From CAZIXN01 sp039180415 (GTDB lineage Bacteria > Planctomycetota > Phycisphaerae > Phycisphaerales > Phycisphaeraceae): DNA of 64,000 bases. Where the stretch lies: positions 1 through 64,000 of the forward strand of contig JBCDDH010000007.1 of the NCBI GenBank assembly GCA_039180415.1, given 5' to 3'. The translations under genes were made by a program, and so were the position numbers. The notes under the pieces were generated by a model, which did no database searches, was not told the DNA's origin, and worked only from the letters and a program-made list of their open reading frames with translations. The first letter of the stretch is position 1. Each line of letters opens with the position of its first letter. This document shows positions 23,825 through 33,040 of the stretch, in pieces.

Positions 23825-24262
23825 TTACAGGCGTTCGCGGATCGCGGTGCGGAGGTTGTCGAACTGGTTTTTCAGCAGCGTGACGCCGAACTGATGGGCC
23901 ATCACGTTTTCGGCCACGTCTTGCATGATGCGTTCGAGGTTTCGGTTGTTGCCGTCATGGAACACGAGGTTCTGGTTGGTCGGCTCGGGCTTGACGGCCA
24001 AGCCGCCCGGCCGGAATTCGATCTGGTCGGTGTCGTCCAGCTCGAGCGGGCGCTGGCCGGTGGCGTCGCCGTTGCGGCGTTTCTCCAACGCGTCGCCGAG
24101 GGTCTGCTGGAACCCGCTGGGGTCGAGGTCGCGGGGTTGGAAGCTGGGCGTCGAGAGATTGGCGACGTTGTGCGCGAGCACCCGTTGGCGGGCCTCGGTG
24201 AACTGGACCATCCGCTCGAGGGCGGGCATGGCGCCGTTGTTTTGGAGTTCGTTGAAGAGCAT
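23825..24262 (-). CDS. flgB: flagellar basal-body rod protein FlgB
   Basis: 145 residues from the ATG at 24262; an open extension upstream would run into the promoter and lacks FlgB character. Visible motifs are RQRVLAHNVANLSTPSFQPRD near residue 25 and HDGNNRNLERIMQDVAENVM then HQFGVTLLKNQFDNLRTAIRERL at the end, as in other FlgB. Proximal rod subunit. First gene of the basal-body block, 122 bases downstream of the response regulator gene, with a strong sigma54-type promoter in that gap. Confidence 0.95.
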   Translation of the reverse strand: MLFNELQNNGAMPALERMVQFTEARQRVLAHNVANLSTPSFQPRDLDPSGFQQTLGDALEKRRNGDATGQRPLELDDTDQIEFRPGGLAVKPEPTNQNLVFHDGNNRNLERIMQDVAENVMAHQFGVTLLKNQFDNLRTAIRERL

Positions 24263-24289
24263 GGTCGGGCTTGGCGGGTGCTGCGTTCG

Positions 24290-24315
24290 GGCTTTGTGCC
24301 GCAAGGCGGGTGCCA
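24290..24315 (-). promoter_or_regulatory. sigma54-type (-24/-12) promoter of the flgB operon
   Basis: On the minus strand TGGCACCCGCCTTGC (24315 down to 24301) has GG and GC separated by exactly 10 bases, matching the sigma54 consensus at nearly every defined position. The predicted transcription start is about 24290, 28 bases before flgB. The gene immediately upstream encodes a GAFTGA-containing sigma54 activator. Confidence 0.8.
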
Positions 24316-24383
24316 AGCGCGGCGGTGGGCGGTGTCGAGGATTCAGCCGGCGGGGATTCGGGGCCGCGCAGGTTTTGCGCGAC

Positions 24384-25955
24384 TCACACGCCGGCGGCGA
24401 CGAGGTTCTGTTCTTTCCACTTTTTGAGCTTGAGGCCCAGCGTCCGCAGGCCGATGCCCAGCGCCTCGGCGGTTCGGGTGCGGTTGCCGTCGAAGTGTTC
24501 GAGCGCGGCGAGGACGTGCTCGCGTTCGGCGGCTTCCAGCGGCCGGACGTCGAACGTGTCTTGGGCGTCGTCGGCCGGGAGCGCGAACGATTCTGGGGCC
24601 TGCAACGGCGGGCTGCCCGGCGGCGTGGCGGGCGGGTCGATCGGCGTCGCGCCGCCCGCGTCGATGCGGACCGGCGCGGGGAGCGGCGGCAGGCTGGCCG
24701 AACGGTGCGGCGACGCGGCGGGCGAAGCGAAGGAAGCGGCGGGCGCGATCCAAGGCCGCAGCACGTCGGCGTCGATGCGATCGCTCGGAGCGAGCACGTT
24801 GGCGCGTTCGCAGAGGTTCTGAAGCTCCCGGACGTTGCCCGGCCAAGTGTGGCATCGGAAGAGCTGGAGCGCTTCGGGGGTCAGCCGTTTGGCGGGCTTG
24901 CCTTCGCGACGGGCGGCCATCTCCAGGAAGTGTGCGGCCAGGGCGGGCACGTCGTCGAGCCGGTCGCGCAGCGGGGGCAGCGCTACGGGCAGGACGTTGA
25001 GCCGGTAGTACAGGTCCTGGCGGAACGTGCCGTCCGCGACGCTGCGGGTCAGGTCGCGGTTGGTCGTGGCGATGACGCGGACATCGACCTTACGGGTCTG
25101 CGACGCACCGACACGCTCGAACTGGCCTTCTTGCAGGACGCGAAGCAGCTTGGCCTGGAGTGTCGGGCCGATTTCGGAGATTTCGTCGAGCAGGAGCGTG
25201 CCGCCGTCTGCCAATTCGAACCGGCCTTTGCGGAGTTGGTCGGCCCCGGTGAACGCGCCGCGTTCGTGGCCGAACAGCTCGGATTCGAGCAGCGAACTCG
25301 ACAAGGCGGCGCAGTTCAGGCAGAGCATCACGCGGTCACGCCGCGGGGAGAGCGCGTGCAGCGCCCGGGCGATCACTTCCTTGCCGGCACCGGATTCGCC
25401 TTGGATCAGCACGGTGCCGTGCGACGCGGCGATCTGTCGGACCTGTTGCGCGACCGCACGCATGGGGGCGGAGTCGCCGATGAAGTTGGGGAGTTCTGGG
25501 GTATCGGCGGGGCGGGGGTTTGCGGGCTCCGCGGCGCGGCGCGGGCTGCCGCCGGTGACCACGGGCTTCGGGCGGGCCTGCTTTTGATCGACGGCACGGC
25601 GGAGGACGCTGAGCAGTTGATCGCCCTCGAAAGGTTTTTGGACAAAGTCGAACGCGCCGAGCTTCATGGCTTCGACCGCCGTGTTGACTTGGCCGTAGGC
25701 GGTCATGAGGACGACGGGGCGTTCGGGGCACGCATCGGTGAGATGTCCGAGCAGGTCGATGCCGGACATGCCGGGCATGCACAAGTCGGTGATGACCGCG
25801 GCGGGCTCGTGTTTGTCGACGAGCTTGAGGGCTTGATCGCCGGAGGCGGCGGCGACGACGGCGTAACCCGCGCGTTGGAGCGTGAGGCCGACGCTGTCAC
25901 GCATGCTGGGCTTGTCGTCGACGACGAGGATCTTGAGGGGGGCGGGTTCGCTCAT
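24384..25955 (-). CDS. flgR: sigma54-dependent flagellar response regulator (FlgR/NtrC family)
   Basis: 523 residues in three parts. The receiver domain (about 8-125) has the acidic pair DD at 13-14, phosphoacceptor D57 in VITDLCMPGMSG, and KPFEG. The AAA+ domain (about 165-400) has Walker A GESGAGKE, the sigma54-contact loop ERGAFTGA, Walker B GGTLLLDEISEI and an arginine-finger region. The C-terminus is a Fis-type helix-turn-helix (about 475-520, EHFDGNRTRTAEALGIGLRTL). It should activate sigma54 promoters when phosphorylated by the kinase encoded just upstream, whose gene overlaps it by 4 bases (ATGA). The flgB promoter 70-85 bases beyond its stop is the obvious target. The name FlgR is by analogy. 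Confidence 0.9.
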   Translation of the reverse strand: MSEPAPLKILVVDDKPSMRDSVGLTLQRAGYAVVAAASGDQALKLVDKHEPAAVITDLCMPGMSGIDLLGHLTDACPERPVVLMTAYGQVNTAVEAMKLGAFDFVQKPFEGDQLLSVLRRAVDQKQARPKPVVTGGSPRRAAEPANPRPADTPELPNFIGDSAPMRAVAQQVRQIAASHGTVLIQGESGAGKEVIARALHALSPRRDRVMLCLNCAALSSSLLESELFGHERGAFTGADQLRKGRFELADGGTLLLDEISEIGPTLQAKLLRVLQEGQFERVGASQTRKVDVRVIATTNRDLTRSVADGTFRQDLYYRLNVLPVALPPLRDRLDDVPALAAHFLEMAARREGKPAKRLTPEALQLFRCHTWPGNVRELQNLCERANVLAPSDRIDADVLRPWIAPAASFASPAASPHRSASLPPLPAPVRIDAGGATPIDPPATPPGSPPLQAPESFALPADDAQDTFDVRPLEAAEREHVLAALEHFDGNRTRTAEALGIGLRTLGLKLKKWKEQNLVAAGV

Positions 25956-26866
25956 GTGGGTTCGGAGTGCGGCGGGGTTTGTGGCAGGCTCAGGGTGAAG
26001 ACCGAGCCGCCCGAGCGCGGGTCGTGGTGGACGGCGATGGAACCCGCGTGGGCGTCGACGATGCGATGGACGATGGCGAGCCCGAGCCCGGTGCCGGTGC
26101 TGCGGGTCGTGAAGAACGGATTGAAGATCCGGTCGATGGTGTCGTCATCGATGCCCGGGCCGGTGTCGGCGACGCGCAGCGTGAGGCTGCGGTCGGCGTG
26201 ATCGAGGCCGGCGGAAAGGCGGACACGCTTGGGTTGAGACGCGTCGAATTCGGCCAACGCGTCTACGGCGTTGCGGACGAGATTGAGCAGCGCTTGGTGC
26301 ATCAGGTCGGCGTCGAGCGTGGCGTCGGCGGATTGGACGAAACCGAGGCGCAGGTCGACGCCTTGCTGCTCGGCGACGGGGCGGTGGGCGTCAACGGCGC
26401 GGCCGAGCAGTTCACGGAGAACGATCTTGCGCGGCCGAGGTTCGAGCGGCCGGGCGAAGTTCAGGACGTCGTTCACGATGCCCGACAGCCCGCGGACGGC
26501 GTCGGTGATCTTGGCGGCGGTCGCGCCGAGGTGTTCGGCGTGGCCGAGCGGGCGGGCGTCTTGCTCGATCATCTCGGCGTACAGGCTGATGGCGGCGAGT
26601 GGGTTGCGGACCTCGTGTGCGATCCCTGCCGCCATCTGTCCCAAGGCGGCGAGACGCTTGGAGCGTTGCAGCTGCGCGTCGGCCGAGGCGAGCTCCTCGC
26701 GGAGGCGGAGAACTTCGCCCTGGAGGGTTTCGTGGCTGTGCTGGAGCCGCTCGGTGACCGCGTGGTACGCCTCGATGATTTCGCGCAGGTCGCCGCCGGA
26801 AGAAGCGGACGCTTCTTTTGAAGCCTGGGGAGGCGTTTCGAGACTCGGCGCGGCGGCGGCGTGCAC
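25952..26866 (-). CDS. flgS: cytoplasmic sensor histidine kinase (FlgS/NtrB-like)
   Basis: 304 residues, GTG start. There is no membrane helix or recognised PAS domain. A short coiled coil (about 25-70) leads into the H-box LAALGQMAAGIAHEVRNPLAAISLY, with the phosphorylatable His in AHEVRNP. Then come an N-box (LLNLVRNAVDAL), G1/G2 boxes (VADTGPGIDDD, GTGLGLAIVHRIV) and a final strand. The missing input domain suggests it senses assembly status through protein contact, as Helicobacter FlgS does. It is two bases from the flgN-like gene and overlaps the regulator gene. Named by analogy with FlgS; NtrB/AtoS-like is equally descriptive. Confidence 0.85.
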   Translation of the reverse strand: MHAAAAPSLETPPQASKEASASSGGDLREIIEAYHAVTERLQHSHETLQGEVLRLREELASADAQLQRSKRLAALGQMAAGIAHEVRNPLAAISLYAEMIEQDARPLGHAEHLGATAAKITDAVRGLSGIVNDVLNFARPLEPRPRKIVLRELLGRAVDAHRPVAEQQGVDLRLGFVQSADATLDADLMHQALLNLVRNAVDALAEFDASQPKRVRLSAGLDHADRSLTLRVADTGPGIDDDTIDRIFNPFFTTRSTGTGLGLAIVHRIVDAHAGSIAVHHDPRSGGSVFTLSLPQTPPHSEPT

Positions 26867-26868
26867 GC

Positions 26869-27372
26869 TCAGCCTCGCGCGTCGGTGAAGCGGGGTTGGC
26901 GCGTCTGCGGCGCGGCGTGCTTGTAGGCCGAGAGCGCCGCGGGCGTACGCGAGATCTTGCCGAGTTCTTGCCGCACGGCTTCGCGGCCCTGTGTGAGCCG
27001 CTGCTTGTCCTGTTCGTCCTGCGCGATGATGGTTTCGAGCAATTCCTGCACGTCGTCGACGAGCCGCCGCAGCGTGTTGCGGACGTCGACCGGGGCGGAC
27101 TCTGCGACCTCGGACATGCGTGGCCGCAACGGGGCGAGCTGTTCGTTGAGCGTGGTCAGCGCTTCGACGTGCGATTGCCGTTCGCCCAGCACGGCGAGGA
27201 GCCGCTCGGGCTGGCCGGCCTCGACGAGCGCTTGCTGCTGATCGGAGAGCGCTTTGAGTTGTTGGTAGTGGTCGCGTTGCCGAGTGAGCAGATCGACGAG
27301 CGTGTTCGCTTCTTTGGCCTGTGGGGCAGCGGCGAATCCGGTCGCGGCGAAGCCGCCTGGGGGTGGTGTCAT
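26869..27372 (-). CDS. flgN: FlgN-like flagellar chaperone
   Basis: 167 residues from the ATG at 27372; an in-frame ATG 26 codons earlier gives a non-helical leader and is less likely. A Pro/Gly/Ala-rich start is followed by a helical bundle (about 25-140): LVDLLTRQRDHYQQLKALSDQQQALVEAG and later VEALTTLNEQL, RRLVDDVQELLETIIAQDEQDKQRL. This heptad spacing is that of FlgN, the export chaperone of hook-filament junction proteins FlgK and FlgL. flgN normally sits near flgK; here it starts the flagellar operon, just before the histidine kinase. Homology is by pattern only. Confidence 0.65.
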   Translation of the reverse strand: MTPPPGGFAATGFAAAPQAKEANTLVDLLTRQRDHYQQLKALSDQQQALVEAGQPERLLAVLGERQSHVEALTTLNEQLAPLRPRMSEVAESAPVDVRNTLRRLVDDVQELLETIIAQDEQDKQRLTQGREAVRQELGKISRTPAALSAYKHAAPQTRQPRFTDARG

Positions 27373-27851
27373 CCTTGACGCCCTCTGCCGATTGGCGGTG
27401 GGGAGGCGGTGGCGTCCTGCCGATGCCTCAGACTCAGGCGACATCGGCACAACTTGCGCGGCGGCATGAAGGAAAAGTCATGGGCTCGCAGGACTTGCGC
27501 GGCCCGCTCGCGATTAGCGGTCGAGCCGTCGCTTGCCCACTAGATGTTGGGGTTCGCCCGGGAAACCGATGTGGAAAACCGGATGATGCCGACGTGAATC
27601 GGCCCTGGCGCGGCCTTGGGGCGGTTTTCCGGACACTGGCTATACAGGATGTTTTAATCTCCTTTTCATAGGCCCGATCTCGCACTAGCATTTGCGAGGT
27701 TGCGAGAGCCAGAGACGGGCAGGCCGCCCGTCGAAGATTCGCCGCCGGATCGGCCAAGGACGGTCGATGCCGACGTGACGCGTTTGGAATGGCGACTGGT
27801 TCGGCGTCGTCGGGGTACGGGGCGGCGCTTCATCTTCTCGGAAACACCCCG
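27373..27851. other. 479-base non-coding region upstream of flagellar cluster 1
   Basis: Contains the start of the flgN-like transcript on the minus strand and possibly that of a small plus-strand gene. Visible features are a perfect 9-bp stem (27573-27581 with 27622-27630) enclosing two small hairpins, GCCGA/TCGGC (27587-27602) and GGCC/GGCC, and a 13-base direct repeat GATGCCGACGTGA at 27585-27597 and 27765-27777. A short AT-rich stretch at 27648-27670 could carry a promoter. I found no sigma54 or sigma28 consensus and no tRNA. Confidence 0.5.
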
Positions 27852-28103
27852 ATGATTGGCCAATTGATCCTGCCGGTGACCGCGACCGGTGACGACGGCG
27901 CCTTGCGTGCCGTGCTCCGCGACGATCTGTCCTGGCAGTGCGACGACCCCGAGTGGGCCAACCTGCTCAACGCTCAGTTTCCTGGCCCGATGGATGCGCA
28001 CCGCAGCGTGTCGGCGGGGCGGTTCCTGCTGTACCGCGCGGCCGAGCGGTTGTCGGCGCGGGTGGTGCTGCGCCACGACGAACCGCGTCTCGAGATGGCT
28101 TAA
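27852..28103 (+). CDS. small hypothetical protein
   Basis: 83 residues from the ATG at 27852; the frame is open for 21 more codons upstream. No signal peptide, membrane helix or metal motif. It begins with a hydrophobic strand (MIGQLILPVTATGD) and has mixed helices (RAVLRDDLSWQCDDPEWANLLNAQF; GRFLLYRAAERLSARVVLRHDE). Codon use looks like that of neighbouring genes, which supports coding. It lies between the flagellar operon and the convergent pst operon with no partner. Not recognised. Confidence 0.5.
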   Translation: MIGQLILPVTATGDDGALRAVLRDDLSWQCDDPEWANLLNAQFPGPMDAHRSVSAGRFLLYRAAERLSARVVLRHDEPRLEMA

Positions 28104-28141
28104 CCGCCTCACAAAACGCGGCCCGAATTAACCGGAACAGA

Positions 28142-29050
<909 letters not shown>

Positions 29051-29093
29051 GGTACGGGCTCCGGCGGACGGGGGTTCTGGCGGGGCGTACCGG

Positions 29094-29122
29094 ACGCTTC
29101 GTGGACTCGGCGTCGGCGTGAA
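29094..29122. repeat. short intergenic ACGCTTCG...CTCGGCG repeat
   Basis: In the pstA-pstB gap: ACGCTTCGTGGACTCGGCG and following bases, related to copies at 20014-20043 and 48138-48173. Confidence 0.5.
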
Positions 29123-29123
29123 G

Positions 29124-30692
29124 TCAGTTCTTCTGCGTGTACTTCTGGCGGATGAACACGGCCACGGCGTTGAAGGTCAGCAGCACCGCGAGCAGCACGA
29201 TGATCCCCGCCGCCGCCGCGTCGCGGAAGCCTTCCTTGGGCATGCCGGTCCACTTGAAGATCTGCAGCGGCATGGCCGAGAAGCTATCCATCAGTGTGCC
29301 ATCGCCGAAGCCCGGCTTGGGGCCGGGGACGAACGTGATGAACACCGCGCCGAGCATGAGCAGCGGGGCGGCCTCACCGATCGCCCGACTCATCGCCAGG
29401 ATCGATCCGGTGCAGATCCCCGGGATCGCCCCGGGGAGCACCACCTTCGAGATGGATTGCCACTTGGTGCCGCCGAGCGCCAACGCCCCGGCTCGCACAC
29501 TCGGCGGTACCGAGCGCACCGCCTCCTGGCTGGAGACGATGATGATCGGCAGGATGACCAGCATCAGCGTCAGCCCGCCGGTAAACAGGCCACGGCCGAA
29601 CGGTAATTGGACGTAGTACCAGCGCCGGTGGTCGATTGGCGTCGCGGCGGTGCCGGCGGCGATGATCATGTCCGCGCCCGCGGCGATCAACTCGACGTCT
29701 TTGAGCTCGGCGGTTAGTGCCCGCCGCGCCCGAACCAATGGCATGCCTTTGAGGCCGTCCATCGCCAGGAACTGGGCCGTAGCGATTTCCGCGAGTCGTT
29801 GCGGGTCGGCCGAGAGGTCCGCGCCGACGAACACGGCCTCGGCCATGGCGGCGGCTTTCGTTTCGTCGATCACGGCGGGCTCGCGTTTGCCGTTGATCTG
29901 CGAGGCGCGGATCTCGTCTTTGATCCGGTCTTCGAGCAGATCGACGTTCCGGTCCACGGACGCGCGGAGCGGGGCGACTTCGTCCGGCGTGAGCACCTGC
30001 ACATCGGCGACGTCGGCGCCGGGCCGCGGCGCGACGAGGAACACCTGGTCCGCCGACGCGGGCCGGCCGCTCATCGCGGATTCTTCGCTGGCGGTTTCGG
30101 CGTAAAAGAACGTGTCCCCCAAGCCCTGGTAGGTGTAGTACCACGCCTGGCCGACCTTGATCCACGGATCGCCGGTGCGGTCGGCGAAGAGCACGAAGTT
30201 CGCGAAGACCGTCAGCCCGAGGATGCCGTACACGATCGAGGGCACGCCGGCGAGGTTGGTGATGTTCATCTGCACGAAGCCGTGCAGCCGGCGGAGCGTC
30301 GGGTGCTTGGGCTGGTACTCCTCAAGCAGAACGGCGGTGCCCACGCCCAGCGGGATCGCGGTGATAGCGCAGATGACCAGCAGCCAGATCGTCCCCGCGA
30401 TCGCGGGGGCCATGCCCGCCATGAGCGGGTCGGAGCTGTGAAACCCCGTGAGGAACTCGCCGAAGTGCATGAACAGCCGGGGGCCCCCGCGGTAGGTGAT
30501 CGCGAGGATGAGCGTGAGCAGCACGACGATCGCGAGCAGCGCGGCGGCGATGCAAAGGACCTGAAAATACTTGTCCTTGGCCATCCGCGGCGCGTTGGGT
30601 CGGGGCGTGTACTTGCTGGGGGGCGCGGCCGGAGCCGCGGGCGTGGGGGCCGGCTTGGCGGGGGGCGGTTGGGGGTTGGCGAGCGAAGTCAT
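29124..30692 (-). CDS. pstA: phosphate ABC transporter permease PstA with large insertion
   Basis: 522 residues, compared with 280-300 for ordinary PstA. The N-terminus is a Pro/Ala-rich cytoplasmic leader. The membrane core is split: the first half has MAPAIAGTIWLLVICAITAIPLGVG and NLAGVPSIVYGILGL; the second half begins near residue 370 and holds IIVSSQEAVRSVPPSVRAGALALGGTKWQ with the EAA loop, and RAIGEAAPLLMLGAV. Between them, about residues 170-365, is a hydrophilic 190-200-residue insertion with helices (NVDLLEDRIKDEIRASQING), predicted outside the cytoplasm. It forms the translocation pore with PstC. The insertion is unexplained. Confidence 0.93.
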   Translation of the reverse strand: MTSLANPQPPPAKPAPTPAAPAAPPSKYTPRPNAPRMAKDKYFQVLCIAAALLAIVVLLTLILAITYRGGPRLFMHFGEFLTGFHSSDPLMAGMAPAIAGTIWLLVICAITAIPLGVGTAVLLEEYQPKHPTLRRLHGFVQMNITNLAGVPSIVYGILGLTVFANFVLFADRTGDPWIKVGQAWYYTYQGLGDTFFYAETASEESAMSGRPASADQVFLVAPRPGADVADVQVLTPDEVAPLRASVDRNVDLLEDRIKDEIRASQINGKREPAVIDETKAAAMAEAVFVGADLSADPQRLAEIATAQFLAMDGLKGMPLVRARRALTAELKDVELIAAGADMIIAAGTAATPIDHRRWYYVQLPFGRGLFTGGLTLMLVILPIIIVSSQEAVRSVPPSVRAGALALGGTKWQSISKVVLPGAIPGICTGSILAMSRAIGEAAPLLMLGAVFITFVPGPKPGFGDGTLMDSFSAMPLQIFKWTGMPKEGFRDAAAAGIIVLLAVLLTFNAVAVFIRQKYTQKN

Positions 30693-30711
30693 GTCGGAGA
30701 TTCCTTCGCGG

Positions 30712-31821
30712 TCAGTCGTAGGCCTGCCGGAAGCGTTTGCGGATTACCCCGCCGAATACCGTCAGGATCAGCGTGATCAGGAACAGCATGAACGCCACCG
30801 CGAACACCGAGTAGTACTCGACGCTGGCGTGGCTGACGTCGCCCAAGAAGATCTGCACGATGAAGCCGGTCATCGTCTGGGTGTCGGTGGTGATGTCGAA
30901 CAGCGAGCCGGGGTCTTCGCCCAGGTTCGGCGGCAGCGAACCGGCCGCCAGCGCCACGATCATCGTCTCGCCCACCGCCCGGGCGATGGCCAGCAAAAAC
31001 GCCGCGACGATCCCGGACAGGGCGGCGGGCAGCACGACCTTCGTCGCCGTCTCGAATCGCGACGACCCCAGCCCGTACGAGCCTTCCCGCAGCGCCCGGG
31101 GCACCGCTCGCAGCGCGTCTTCGCTCAGCGACGTCACGATCGGCAGGCACATGATGCCCACCGCCAGCCCCGCCGAGAGCACGTTGTACGTGCCGAAATC
31201 CAGCGGGTTCCACGCCTGCGTCACCGGGTTGCCGTCCGAGCCGATCACCGGTTGGCCGGTCGCTTCGTCGACGATTGTGACCTGGAGCCAATCCCACCGC
31301 AGCAGCACCGGCGTGATGAACGTCAGCGCAAAAAAGCCGAACACCACGGTCGGCACCCCCGCGATCACTTCCAGCACCGGTTTGATCACCGCCCGAACCT
31401 TCGGCGACGCGTACTCGCTCAGCCAGATCGCCACCATCAGCCCCAGCGGCAGCGCGAACAGCATCGCCACCGTCGCGACCTGCAGCGTGCCCGCGATCAA
31501 CGGCCAGATCCCGAAGTGCTTCTCCGCGCCCAGCAGCGGGTTCCATTCGAGGCCGGTCAGGAACTCGCCGAGCGTCACCGTCACCTCGTCGCCCGCCACG
31601 TCGGTGATCGTGTGGCCGAAGAAGTCCGCGGCGTTGCTCAGCAGGATGTACAGGATCATCACCATCGTGCCGACGGTGAACACGCCGCACGCGATCAGCA
31701 AGCCCACGACGCACCGCTCGCGGACGTCACGCAGCTTCGTGTTGCGTTCCCGGCCCCGCCGTGGCGCGCTCGAGTCGCTCGGGCCTGCCGGCAGCGAAGA
31801 ACCTCGGGGCAAAGCGGTCAT
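30712..31821 (-). CDS. pstC: phosphate ABC transporter permease PstC
   Basis: 369 residues from the ATG at 31821; the frame is open upstream through the pstS-pstC hairpin region but without protein character. Six membrane helices are visible. The EAA loop reads EDALRAVPRALREGSYGLGSSR and is followed by RAVGETMIVALAAGS, typical PstC. A short insertion (IVDEATGQPVIGSDGNPVTQ) sits in an extracytoplasmic loop around residues 225-245. It pairs with PstA as the phosphate channel. Twenty bases before pstA, which starts at 30692. Confidence 0.95.
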   Translation of the reverse strand: MTALPRGSSLPAGPSDSSAPRRGRERNTKLRDVRERCVVGLLIACGVFTVGTMVMILYILLSNAADFFGHTITDVAGDEVTVTLGEFLTGLEWNPLLGAEKHFGIWPLIAGTLQVATVAMLFALPLGLMVAIWLSEYASPKVRAVIKPVLEVIAGVPTVVFGFFALTFITPVLLRWDWLQVTIVDEATGQPVIGSDGNPVTQAWNPLDFGTYNVLSAGLAVGIMCLPIVTSLSEDALRAVPRALREGSYGLGSSRFETATKVVLPAALSGIVAAFLLAIARAVGETMIVALAAGSLPPNLGEDPGSLFDITTDTQTMTGFIVQIFLGDVSHASVEYYSVFAVAFMLFLITLILTVFGGVIRKRFRQAYD

Positions 31822-31852
31822 GGCGTGCGAGAGTGGCGTCGGAACGAGGCAG

Positions 31853-31919
31853 ACACGCCCGGCGGGCGTGTGCGGGCCCGGAACAAGCCGCGGCGGCGGG
31901 TGTCTCACCGCCGCCGCGG
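31853..31919 (-). terminator. pstS-pstC intercistronic stem-loops (attenuation/processing)
   Basis: Two hairpins lie between pstS and pstC. One is CCGCGGCGGCG (31888-31898) paired with its perfect complement at 31909-31919, at least 11 bp. The other is ACACGCCC/GGGCGTGT (31853-31871) with a 3-base loop. Neither has a T run, so they more likely stabilise the pstS message or reduce read-through than end all transcription. That would fit the usual excess of binding protein over permease. Confidence 0.65.
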
Positions 31920-31968
31920 AACGTTTTCAATCTCCTCTGGGGCCGGCGTGTCGCTCACGCCGAACGGT

Positions 31969-32952
31969 TCAGTTGTAGGCCTCGACCACCGAGGCGCCCT
32001 CGCCGGCTTGGTGCATGATCGAGCCGGTGTGGCCGTGTTCGATGTTGTGCAGCGCGGCGTCGGTGACCGACTCGGGCAGACGGACATAGCCGACTTCCTC
32101 GGCCATTTCCGGGCCGATGTCGAAGTAGAAATCCACGAAGGCCCTGACCGCGGGCTTGGCCAGCGATTCCTTGTTGACGTAGATGAACAGCGGGCGGCTG
32201 AACGGGTTGTAGCTGCCGTTCTCGATGGTCTCGGGCGTGGGGCCAACGAACTCACCGGCGCTGTTCTTGATCTTGACGGCTTTGAGGCTTTCCGAGTTGG
32301 CGAAGTAGTACGAGCTGCCAAAGAAGCCGATGCCGCCGCGCTCGCCGGTCACGCCGGTCACGAGCACGTTGTCGTCTTCCGAGACGGACACGTCGCTGCG
32401 GATCGCGCCCTTCTTGCCCGCGACGACTTCTTTGAAGTAGTCGAAGGTGCCCGAGTCGGTGCCCGGGATGTACATCTTGATTTCGACGTCGGGGAAGCTC
32501 GGGTCCACATCGGACCAGTTCTTGACGGAGTCCTGGTTCTCGGAAAGGAAGATCTTCTGGAGCTGTTCGACGGTCAGCTCGCTGGCCCAGTCGTTGGACT
32601 TGTTCACCACGATGGACAGGCCGTCGTAAGCGACGGGCACTTCGAAGAACTCGATCCCGTTCGCCGCGGCGGCGTCGGCTTCTTTGCTCTTGATCGGGCG
32701 GGAGGCGTTGGAGATGTCGGTCTCGCCGATGGTGAACCGCTTGAAACCGCCGCCGGTGCCCGAGACGTTGACGACGACGTCGACGCTCGAATACTCGTTG
32801 GAGAACTCACGCTGGACAGCCGCGGTGATCGGGCCGACGGTCGACGAGCCGTCGATCTCGACGTTGCCGGTCAGCTGCGCCGAGGCGGGGAACGCGAGGC
32901 CGGCGGTAAGCGCGGCGCCGCCGATGATGCCGGTCAAGGTCTTGAGGGTCAT
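31969..32952 (-). CDS. pstS: phosphate-binding protein PstS
   Basis: 327 residues from the ATG at 32952; an upstream in-frame ATG 7 codons earlier is less likely because the signal peptide starts at this Met. Signal peptide about 1-23 with an ASA cleavage site. The mature protein starts with the PstS phosphate-loop NVEIDGSSTVGPIT and has SGTGGGFKRFTIGETDISNASRPI and PGTDSGTFDYF, residues that bind the oxyanion in the PstS family. It is not a lipoprotein (no Cys after the signal). Delivers phosphate to PstCA. First gene of the operon, with a PHO-box-like element about 90 bases upstream. Confidence 0.96.
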   Translation of the reverse strand: MTLKTLTGIIGGAALTAGLAFPASAQLTGNVEIDGSSTVGPITAAVQREFSNEYSSVDVVVNVSGTGGGFKRFTIGETDISNASRPIKSKEADAAAANGIEFFEVPVAYDGLSIVVNKSNDWASELTVEQLQKIFLSENQDSVKNWSDVDPSFPDVEIKMYIPGTDSGTFDYFKEVVAGKKGAIRSDVSVSEDDNVLVTGVTGERGGIGFFGSSYYFANSESLKAVKIKNSAGEFVGPTPETIENGSYNPFSRPLFIYVNKESLAKPAVRAFVDFYFDIGPEMAEEVGYVRLPESVTDAALHNIEHGHTGSIMHQAGEGASVVEAYN

Positions 32953-33040
32953 GTGCGTGGATCTCCTGATCACGAAGCGATGATGGGAAGCGGGCCGCCG
33001 ACTCCGGTGACCACGTGCGAAAGGCTAATCCGGGCTTGCG

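Noticed and set aside
23925..26201. 758-codon open frame on the plus strand
   Set aside because: Antisense shadow of the response regulator, kinase and flgB genes.
27440..27470. CGGCACAACTTGC resembling a sigma54 element
   Set aside because: Wrong GG-GC spacing (8) and on the plus strand, away from the flagellar operon.
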